This document shows, piece by piece, positions 1 to 4,368 of a stretch of 6,501 nucleotides of DNA. Every line of letters starts with the position of its first letter. Position 1 is the stretch's first letter. The DNA lies in NCBI GenBank assembly GCA_020052635.1, contig JAGVOR010000166.1, positions 1 through 6,501 on the forward strand, in the 5' to 3' direction. The stretch is from Candidatus Omnitrophota bacterium. Its GTDB lineage: Bacteria > Omnitrophota > Gorgyraeia > Gygaellales > Profunditerraquicolaceae. The notes below the pieces were generated by a model. The model ran no database searches. It saw nothing but the letters and a program-made list of their open reading frames with translations, and was not told the origin of the DNA. Made by a program: the position numbers and the translations under genes.

Positions 1-344
1 AATCAGCCCATGCTCCCACCGTAGCATTAAAAACTAATCGTTTCACCAGAAAGCCACGCGATCGTTTCTTTATCTGGCTGACCATTAAGGTAAATTCAAA
101 CACCTTTAAAAAGTCGGACATTATGCATATAATGAATCAGGCTCGTTGGTTCAAATTAATTAAATTCTTAAGGCAAGGTATACAATTGAGGAGGATTGGA
201 TTCTTTATAGATATTGTAAAGTTTATTTTTTCGATCGATAACTATCGGCGTAAACCACTATTCTACCCTTCCATTTTCGGCGAACTATATCAAATGACCG
301 TTTCGCGCTATATTTGGGAAGACCTGCGCAGACTAACTAAATAA
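1..344 (+). CDS. 3' end of an unidentified protein gene (5' partial)
   Basis: The frame is open from base 3 to the TAA at 342-344, giving 113 residues with no stop, so the gene most likely began before the window. An internal ATG at 123 would give only 73 residues and has no good Shine-Dalgarno site, so I treat it as internal. The fragment is strongly basic and aromatic, with motifs such as RKPRDRFFIWL near its start and LYQMTVSRYIWEDLRRLTK at its C-terminus. A hydrophobic stretch rich in Ile, Phe and Val lies just past the middle. This would fit the basic C-terminal tail of a membrane-associated glycosyltransferase or a radical SAM protein, but I recognise no diagnostic motif and assign no function. 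The gene converges on the UbiA-like gene, 46 bases away, with no clear terminator between them. Base composition is AT-rich like its neighbour. Confidence 0.6.
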   Translation, partial: SAHAPTVALKTNRFTRKPRDRFFIWLTIKVNSNTFKKSDIMHIMNQARWFKLIKFLRQGIQLRRIGFFIDIVKFIFSIDNYRRKPLFYPSIFGELYQMTVSRYIWEDLRRLTK

Positions 345-390
345 ATCATGGCGCTGATAGTTTCTTAAACCATACACAAAATATAAAAAG

Positions 391-1230
391 CTAAACTGAA
401 GACAAAAAATAAATTAAAGTGCCTCCGAAAACAATATTTGCCCACTTCAAGATCTTGCGGATTATTCTAAAATTGCTCGCCAATAAGCCTTCCCTTTGTT
501 TGAAGCACTCAATAATGACAACCTGAAAGATACAAAATATAAGCGTGGCCATAAGGATAGAACCTGCCTTCAAGTAGATTGTAAAAGAAAATAACGCCCA
601 TAATAACCATGATAGCAAAGATATATATATTAAGGCAATGGAAAAACGCGGTGGAGTCAGCCAATTGTTTTCGCTATCGCTATGAGCGACAAGATGAATT
701 AACTGCGAAGGAATTATCCCAATCCAGATATAGATTGATAAATATAGAGCGGTGGTAGAAAATGGCTTGTTTGCAAGATACCCCATGAGGAATAAAATCG
801 TAAAACCCGAGGAATTCAAAATAATGTTCCATACGGGGATTTTTTTCAAGCGAGTAAACCTTGACGAATAAGAAAAGCTTATTATAATACCTAAGACTAC
901 AAGAATCGCTATTGAATAAGAATAATATAAAGCTAAACCAATACTTAATAAACAACAGGCAATAGAAATAATTAATACCGCCTTAGAATTAATATCACGA
1001 TACATCATTGTTTCGGACGTAGGCTGGTCTATTTGAAAATCGAAATAGTTATTTAGACTATACCCATGGGCATTATATAAAATCGCAATTAGGGATAAAT
1101 ACACAAAATCGGTTATCGCAAAACTAGTGGAGTGAGAAAAAAAACCTAAATAGGCTATGCCTGTAATATAAAACCAATCTTTTATTCTAATTATCTGGAT
1201 ATAGGCTAATACTTTAGGTAAAAGTTCCAT
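391..1230 (-). CDS. UbiA-family prenyltransferase (integral membrane)
   Basis: This is a 279-residue, very hydrophobic protein with about nine predicted membrane helices, the usual size and layout of the UbiA superfamily. Known members move a prenyl group (or phosphoribose onto a prenyl phosphate) at the inner membrane. The first Asp-rich motif is visible as NNYFDFQID at residues 60-68. It keeps N60, D64 and D68, but the Asp normally following the Asn is N61. It is followed by the usual short loop and a YSSRFTRLKKIP segment (121-132), equivalent to the family's YS-P-RLK stretch. The second Asp-rich motif is weak: QLIHLVAHSDSENN (176-189) offers only D185 and E187. The substrate cannot be deduced. 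The ATG at 1230 is the only plausible start, because an in-frame TAG lies 12 bases upstream, but there is no recognisable Shine-Dalgarno site and no clear promoter. Decayed coding sequence lies immediately upstream. The AT-rich composition differs from the operon to the right. Confidence 0.8.
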   Translation of the reverse strand: MELLPKVLAYIQIIRIKDWFYITGIAYLGFFSHSTSFAITDFVYLSLIAILYNAHGYSLNNYFDFQIDQPTSETMMYRDINSKAVLIISIACCLLSIGLALYYSYSIAILVVLGIIISFSYSSRFTRLKKIPVWNIILNSSGFTILFLMGYLANKPFSTTALYLSIYIWIGIIPSQLIHLVAHSDSENNWLTPPRFSIALIYISLLSWLLWALFSFTIYLKAGSILMATLIFCIFQVVIIECFKQREGLLASNFRIIRKILKWANIVFGGTLIYFLSSV

Positions 1231-1354
1231 CGAATGGCTTAACTAATAAATGATTGCTTTCCCCGTAAAATAAATGGTCCTTATCAGCGCATCCTAGTTT
1301 AACATGGAATCTGAAAAGATAAACAATATTTCTTACGAGTAAATTATCAGTCAA
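1214..1354 (-). pseudogene. Short protein-like remnant overlapping the UbiA start
   Basis: A minus-strand frame, possibly starting at the TTG at 1354-1352, reads 46 residues to a TAA at 1216-1214. It includes NIVYLFRFHVKLGCADKDH and GESNHLLVKPFDGTF. The residue mix looks like real protein rather than random AT-rich translation, and it lies just downstream of the decayed gene on the same strand. It overlaps the UbiA-like coding start by 17 bases. It could be a further remnant of decayed DNA, or a very short gene translationally coupled to the prenyltransferase. No ribosome-binding site supports the second reading, and the family is unknown. Confidence 0.3.
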
Positions 1355-1381
1355 ACTTCTAGCCTATCAGAAGATCCTTGT

Positions 1382-1863
1382 TTAAATTTCCTTATCAGTA
1401 ATTTTATTATTGTAAAAACAGTCTTCTAAAAACTTCCCCTTAGTTAGGTGGGTATCTACGTTGAATATACGAGCGACAGTAGCAAATATATCTATTAAGT
1501 AATACCCTGGATCTGACAGATTGACCTTCTTTCATAGTATTAAGGAAGCGTTTATTTTTATTGACCATGTCTTACAACGAACCTGACCTATTGGCTGTAC
1601 CAATATAAGCTGGAGCCTCTCTTATGCTTAAATTACAGGTGGTACAATTTTTTGGGCAACGTCACCTTGTCATTCAAAGTGTTTCAATATATATAATTTC
1701 TCACCTACTTGCAAATTACCTCAAAAAGAGTGTATACTTGATTAGAGAACAAATGAGCGCTATAGCTGTCTAATCCTCCATTTGGCAAGACTGGGGCGCA
1801 GGCGGAAATAGGAAGACGGCCTCCAGCCTTGCCTTCTAATTTAGGGCCATCTTTCGTGCATAA
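1382..1863 (-). pseudogene. Decayed protein-coding gene, family not identified
   Basis: No intact gene occupies this stretch, but reading the minus strand gives consecutive protein-like segments in changing frames. Segment A (1863-1705) includes GRLPISACAPVLPNGG and LDSYSAHLFSNQVYTLFEV, ending at TAG. Segment B (1705-1628), in another frame, reads GEKLYILKHFE, a TGA, then QGDVAQKIVPPVI and a TAA. Segment C (1628 to about 1521), in the third frame, reads REAPAYIGTANRSGSL, a TAA at 1574-1572, then DMVNKNKRFLNTMKEG. Segment D (about 1525-1382) reads NLSDPGYYLIDIFATVARI and further to a TAA at 1384-1382. The segments abut in order on one strand, as expected of one gene of at least about 160 codons that lost its frame through several indels and stops. 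The 5' part is missing: the readable block stops at the palindrome at 1861-1896. I do not recognise the family. Confidence 0.6.
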
Positions 1864-1896
1864 TTAAAAAGTCGGGATTTCCCGACTTTTTAATTA
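1861..1896. terminator. Perfect palindromic bidirectional terminator
   Basis: A perfect inverted repeat has 17-base arms (taattaaaaagtcggga and its complement) around a 2-base centre, tt. The GC-rich core GTCGGGA/TCCCGAC is flanked by A5 on one side and T5 on the other, so it can act as an intrinsic terminator for either strand. It lies 26 bases after the stop of the minus-strand lipoprotein gene and is its obvious terminator. The decayed gene begins directly on its other side. Confidence 0.9.
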
Positions 1897-1922
1897 ACAA
1901 CAGCACCTAATTTTTTACACCC

Positions 1923-2120
1923 TTACCAAATATTCCTTTTTACCCAATCGTCCGTTTCTTTAACTGCCTCTAAAATCTTATCTCCCTTACCCCCCCCTTT
2001 GCTTACTCCTGATTTTGCGGCATTATTCGGGCAGCAGCCGTCTGTATATACCGTAACGCAACCACTGGCGCAGAATATAAAAGCAAAAAGTATCGCCCAC
2101 AAACATGGCCTTTTTACCAT
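1923..2120 (-). CDS. Small lipoprotein with repeat-tract-controlled start
   Basis: This is a 65-residue protein with a classic lipoprotein signal peptide: basic start MVKRP, hydrophobic core at 6-18, and lipobox Ala-Ser-Gly-Cys with the lipidated Cys at 21. The mature part is only about 45 residues. It has a Cys-Cys pair (29-30), a Gly/Lys-rich linker (KGGGKGDK, 41-48) and an amphipathic tail ending DDWVKRNIW (57-65). It is expected to be anchored in the cytoplasmic or outer membrane. The function is unknown; the Asp-Trp-Val-x-x-Asn-x-Trp ending resembles tails I associate with small lipoproteins of Omnitrophota-like genomes. The ATG at 2120 is supported by the signal peptide. The ribosome-binding site is a G8 run (2123-2130) only two bases before the start, preceded by A8. 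A second G8 run lies inside the frame (1990-1997), and gain or loss of one G there would truncate the protein. The gene stands alone between its own promoter and terminator. Confidence 0.8.
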   Translation of the reverse strand: MVKRPCLWAILFAFIFCASGCVTVYTDGCCPNNAAKSGVSKGGGKGDKILEAVKETDDWVKRNIW

Positions 2121-2138
2121 TTCCCCCCCCTTTTTTTT
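2121..2138 (-). promoter_or_regulatory. Homopolymeric ribosome-binding site (A8-G8)
   Basis: On the coding strand, eight A (2138-2131) are followed by eight G (2130-2123), two A and then the lipoprotein ATG. The G run is the only Shine-Dalgarno-like element. Back-to-back homopolymers of this length are prone to slipped-strand length change, which would alter the spacing and strength of the initiation site. Confidence 0.6.
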
Positions 2139-2159
2139 GGCTTAATTTATTTACTGCGA

Positions 2160-2190
2160 AATACTTAAGGATAAATACAATTTAAGTATT
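2160..2190. promoter_or_regulatory. Inverted repeat, possible operator
   Basis: Perfect 9-bp arms, aatacttaa (2160-2168) and ttaagtatt (2182-2190), are separated by 13 bases. The right arm overlaps the proposed -10 box of the lipoprotein promoter and the repeat covers its expected start site. That is typical of a repressor site, though it could instead fold as a 5'-UTR hairpin. Confidence 0.4.
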
Positions 2191-2218
2191 ATAATATCAG
2201 ATTTTGACAATTTGGCAA
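2188..2218 (-). promoter_or_regulatory. Promoter of the small lipoprotein gene
   Basis: A consensus -10 box TATAAT lies at 2193-2188. A TTGCCA lies upstream at 2218-2213 with a 19-base spacer, slightly long for sigma-70. Transcription would start near 2181, leaving a leader of about 60 bases. The perfect -10 in an otherwise empty 125-base gap supports the call; the -35 is less certain. Confidence 0.5.
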
Positions 2219-2244
2219 GTTTTCCTGTAAAATTTTTAGGGCAT

Positions 2245-2296
2245 AAAAAAGGCCGCCGCTATTTCTATAACTGCGACTCAAGAAATATAGGCGCCC
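2245..2296 (-). terminator. Intrinsic terminator of the putative small RNA
   Basis: Arms 2296-2281 and 2266-2251 form a 16-position stem with 13 pairs, reading outward from the loop: seven pairs, two mismatches, four pairs, one mismatch, two G-C pairs. The loop is 14 bases (2280-2267). Six T follow at 2250-2245. This ends a minus-strand transcript that cannot be the lipoprotein mRNA, since that gene starts 125 bases further on. Confidence 0.75.
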
Positions 2297-2419
2297 TTTA
2301 ATCTCTTCCCCCGCAGCCAAGGGTAGAAAAAGAGGCAAGGGGAAATTCTCTTGGCCATATTTTCTGGGCATTGCCTGCCCGCTGGTAGTTTACCCCTTGC
2401 CTTTACCATTAGCCTTACT
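2245..2419 (-). ncRNA. Putative structured small RNA, unassigned family
   Basis: A compact unit about 170-175 nt long is bounded by a strong promoter (-35 at 2454-2449, -10 at 2430-2425) and an intrinsic terminator (2296-2245). Inside, a perfect 10-bp stem pairs AGGCAAGGGG (2402-2393) with CCCCTTGCCT (2342-2333), extended by two A-T pairs beyond one mismatch. Its loop contains a smaller hairpin, GGGCA (2380-2376) with TGCCC (2370-2366). GGCCAAG (about 2356-2350) can also pair with CTTGGCT (about 2322-2316) further 3', which would compete with or cross the main stem. I see no signature of tmRNA, SRP RNA, RNase P, tRNA or a common riboswitch, and the layout does not look like 6S RNA despite the similar length. 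A 60-codon frame across part of this stretch has no family features. The transcript could act as a trans-acting RNA or as a terminated leader of the lipoprotein gene. Promoter, folds and terminator are read directly; the RNA itself is inferred. Confidence 0.55.
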
Positions 2420-2425
2420 GGTAAA
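2402..2425. promoter_or_regulatory. Inverted repeat at the small-RNA start site
   Basis: Seven-base perfect arms TTTACCA (2425-2419) and TGGTAAA (2408-2402, minus-strand reading) are separated by ten bases. The repeat runs from the end of the -10 box across the predicted start of transcription, so it could be an operator. It could also be part of the RNA's 5' hairpin if transcription starts slightly earlier. Confidence 0.35.
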
Positions 2426-2454
2426 ATATAACATAAATCACCTGGCAATTTCAA
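2425..2454 (-). promoter_or_regulatory. Extended -10 promoter of the small RNA
   Basis: TTGAAA at 2454-2449 and TATATT at 2430-2425 are separated by 18 bases, and the -10 is preceded by TGT, giving the extended TGnTATATT form. It lies 28 bases after the gltX stop. Transcription should start at about 2419. Confidence 0.6.
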
Positions 2455-2457
2455 GAG

Positions 2458-2480
2458 GGCTAAAAATGAAAAATTTAGCC
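2458..2480 (-). terminator. Weak hairpin after gltX
   Basis: Perfect 7-bp arms GGCTAAA (2480-2474) and TTTAGCC (2464-2458) with a 9-base T-rich loop start two bases after the gltX stop. No T run follows the stem, so it may only stabilise the mRNA end or be a decayed terminator, and read-through into the small RNA is possible. Confidence 0.35.
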
Positions 2481-2481
2481 G

Positions 2482-3777
2482 CTATTTCTTAACCCAGCTT
2501 AATAGCCTTTGGCAGCTGCGCTCTTTCCCCAGGTAGTAGATTACCTCAAATAATCCCGGGCCGATCGTTTTACCGGTCAAGGCCACCCGGACCGGGTGAA
2601 TCAACTTTTTCGCTTCAATGCCTAATTCTGCCACTAATTGCCGGAAGCACTCTTCGATACCAACAACCTCAAAATTATCCAGACTCTGCAAACGCGTGGC
2701 AAACATGCTAAACTCTTTGGATAAATCCGAAGCCAGGTATTTCTCTTTGGCTGCGGGATCAAACGCTGGCTGCTCTAAAAAGAAAAAATCCGCCCAGTCC
2801 AGAAAATCGTTAAGTCGGGACAGTCTGGCTTGGAATAATTTTATGATTGCCAATAAATATGGCCGGTCATAATGCTCTGCGGTAATATAGTTTTTTTGCA
2901 CCAATAGGGGGATCAACTCCTGCGCCAAAGCTGCTGGATCAGCATCTTTAAGATACTGGCTATTGATCCAATCCAGCTTTTTCAAATCGAAGGTCGCCGA
3001 GGTTTTATTCACGTTTCTAATCTCAAACAGCCTTACTGCTTCTTGGACACTGATTAATTCGCGGTTGTCACCGGGTGCCCAACTTAATAGCAGCAGGTAA
3101 TTTAATAATGCTGCCGGCAAATACCCCATTTTGCGGTAATCACTGATCGCGGTAGCCCCCGTGCGCTTAGAAAGCCTGCCTCCGTCAACCCCCATAATTA
3201 AAGGCAGGTGGGCGAAATTAGGCACGGTAAAACCCAGCGCCTCATAAAGAAGAACTTGTTTGGGGGTATTGGAAATATGATCGTCCCCCCGGATAATGTG
3301 AGTAATCTCCATCTCTGCGTCGTCAACCACACAGGCAAAGTTATAGGTCGGCGTACCGTCGGATTTAATCAACACCTGATCTTTAATCAAAGCGGCATCA
3401 AATTCGATCTCCCCGCGGATTAAATCCTGAACCTGAATTTTTTTAGGCAAAACCTTATAGATAATTGCCTCTTTCCCCTCCGGAGATTTTTCAATATAGG
3501 CTAAGCCTTGTTCCAGCAACCGCTGCGCCTGGTTGCGGTAACGCTGGAAACGCTCGCTCTGATAGTAAAGTTCGTCCCAGTTAAATCCCAGCCATTTAAG
3601 ACTCTCCAGTATCTCGTCGATGAACTCTTTTTTTGAGCGTGCCTGGTCCGTGTCTTCAATCCTTAAGATGAATTTTCCGCCCTGGGACTGTGAAAAAAGC
3701 CAATTAAATAAAGCGGTCCGGCCGCCGCCGATATGTAAATTCCCTGTCGGGCTGGGTGCGAAGCGAACCCTAATCAT
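2482..3777 (-). CDS. gltX: Glutamyl-tRNA synthetase (compact form)
   Basis: This class I aminoacyl-tRNA synthetase charges tRNA with glutamate in the cytoplasm. The N-terminus holds the RFAPSPTGNLHIGG signature with the HIGH-type motif at 15-18. IRGDDHISNTPKQ (162-174) is the family's conserved catalytic-domain segment. The KMSKS motif is RLSKR (201-205). The C-terminal anticodon-binding half ends with the typical HPVRVALTGK and GPGLFE segments (394-411). At 431 residues it is shorter than the common 465-500. The missing part lies around residues 91-108, where typical bacterial enzymes carry a Cys-rich zinc-binding insertion; here GLAYIEKSPEGKEAIIYK runs straight on with no Cys. The glutamate enzyme is clear; whether it also mischarges tRNA-Gln cannot be read. 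The ATG at 3777 has GGAGG nine bases upstream (3787-3791). It follows the oxidoreductase gamma gene after 54 bases and is probably the last gene of that operon. Confidence 0.95.
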   Translation of the reverse strand: MIRVRFAPSPTGNLHIGGGRTALFNWLFSQSQGGKFILRIEDTDQARSKKEFIDEILESLKWLGFNWDELYYQSERFQRYRNQAQRLLEQGLAYIEKSPEGKEAIIYKVLPKKIQVQDLIRGEIEFDAALIKDQVLIKSDGTPTYNFACVVDDAEMEITHIIRGDDHISNTPKQVLLYEALGFTVPNFAHLPLIMGVDGGRLSKRTGATAISDYRKMGYLPAALLNYLLLLSWAPGDNRELISVQEAVRLFEIRNVNKTSATFDLKKLDWINSQYLKDADPAALAQELIPLLVQKNYITAEHYDRPYLLAIIKLFQARLSRLNDFLDWADFFFLEQPAFDPAAKEKYLASDLSKEFSMFATRLQSLDNFEVVGIEECFRQLVAELGIEAKKLIHPVRVALTGKTIGPGLFEVIYYLGKERSCQRLLSWVKK

Positions 3778-3800
3778 CTCGTATTTCCTCCGTGAGCGTA

Positions 3801-3821
3801 GTCCTGAGCTTGTCGAAGGAC
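3801..3821. repeat. Short dispersed REP-like repeat
   Basis: The sequence gtcctgagcttgtcgaagga plus a final c has perfect 5-bp ends, GTCCT/AGGAC, around an imperfect middle. I recognise the core TGAGCTTGTCGAAGG as a short intergenic repeat found many times in diverse bacterial genomes, often giving the spurious peptide SPELVEG when translated. Here it sits in the only real gap of the operon, between the gamma subunit and gltX, where it could form a small mRNA hairpin. Confidence 0.6.
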
Positions 3822-3831
3822 AAACCTTACT

Positions 3832-4368
3832 CTAACCATGATTTAACTGTAACCCTTCCTCTAAGGCCCGCCGATTAATCTCTAAAAGCTTCGGATTTTC
3901 GGCACCGGCCATAGATTTAAAAACTTTTAAAATATTATTCACCTTGACAGTTTTTTGAGCCGCAACTAGAACTCCCAAGGCGATCATGTTAGCTACTTTA
4001 AGATTGCCTAGTTTTAAGGCGATACCGGTAAAGGGAAATTGCAGGACTTTGATTTTAGTCTGACGGCCGGCCTCTGCCAAAGACGAATTAAGGATCAACA
4101 GACCGTTAGCTTTAATCAATTTTTTAAATTTTCCCAAAGATGGTTGGTTCAAGATAATTAGGGTATCTGCTGCGGTAATGTAGGGTGAACCGATTCCGCT
4201 GTCGGCAATTGTCACCATACAATGGCTGGTTCCGCCGCGCACCTCCGCTCCATAGGCCGGAAACCAGGTCACCTGTTTGCCTTCCAGCATCGCGCTTTGC
4301 GCTATAACTTTGCCTAAAAGCATTACCCCTTGCCCACCGCTGCCGCCGATAATGATGCGTTGAATCAT
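3832..4368 (-). CDS. 2-oxoacid:ferredoxin oxidoreductase, gamma subunit
   Basis: This 178-residue protein matches the gamma domain of the pyruvate/2-oxoacid:ferredoxin oxidoreductase family, which helps bind CoA and assemble the alpha-beta core. The N-terminal GGSGGQGV loop (8-15) is the family hallmark. PAYGAEVRGGTSHCMV (37-52) and the ANMIALG segment (126-132) are the other conserved blocks, and the length is normal. It is the last oxidoreductase gene and its ATGA overlaps the beta-subunit stop by 4 bases, implying translational coupling. A strong GGGAGG site sits six bases before the ATG. In some archaeal VOR enzymes this domain is fused to the beta subunit; here it is separate. Substrate choice is not set by this subunit. 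Confidence 0.92.
   Translation of the reverse strand: MIQRIIIGGSGGQGVMLLGKVIAQSAMLEGKQVTWFPAYGAEVRGGTSHCMVTIADSGIGSPYITAADTLIILNQPSLGKFKKLIKANGLLILNSSLAEAGRQTKIKVLQFPFTGIALKLGNLKVANMIALGVLVAAQKTVKVNNILKVFKSMAGAENPKLLEINRRALEEGLQLNHG

Noticed and set aside
345..390. Terminator between the two convergent genes on the left
   Set aside because: I found no GC-rich stem with a T run in the 46 bases.
680..955. 91-codon minus-strand frame
   Set aside because: It is an out-of-frame shadow inside the UbiA-like gene, whose own frame has the family motifs and membrane helices.
2189..2371. 60-codon minus-strand frame
   Set aside because: It lies across the small-RNA terminator hairpin and main stem, has no ribosome-binding site or family-like sequence, and its end overlaps the lipoprotein -10 region.
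2245..2419. 6S RNA, SRP RNA, tmRNA or a known riboswitch
   Set aside because: The length suits 6S RNA, but the fold is a set of separate hairpins ending in a terminator rather than one long rod closed by the two ends; no tag frame, SRP loop or familiar aptamer motif is visible.
2618..2872. 84-codon plus-strand frame
   Set aside because: It is antisense to gltX, with no ribosome-binding site or recognisable features.
3208..3423. 71-codon plus-strand frame
   Set aside because: It is antisense to the conserved catalytic region of gltX.
3778..3831. tRNA or attachment site in the gamma-gltX gap
   Set aside because: The gap is too short for a tRNA, and its only structure is the REP-like repeat.
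3620..3835. 71-codon plus-strand frame
   Set aside because: It is antisense to the gltX start, and its C-terminal part (SPELVEG) is just the translation of the dispersed repeat.
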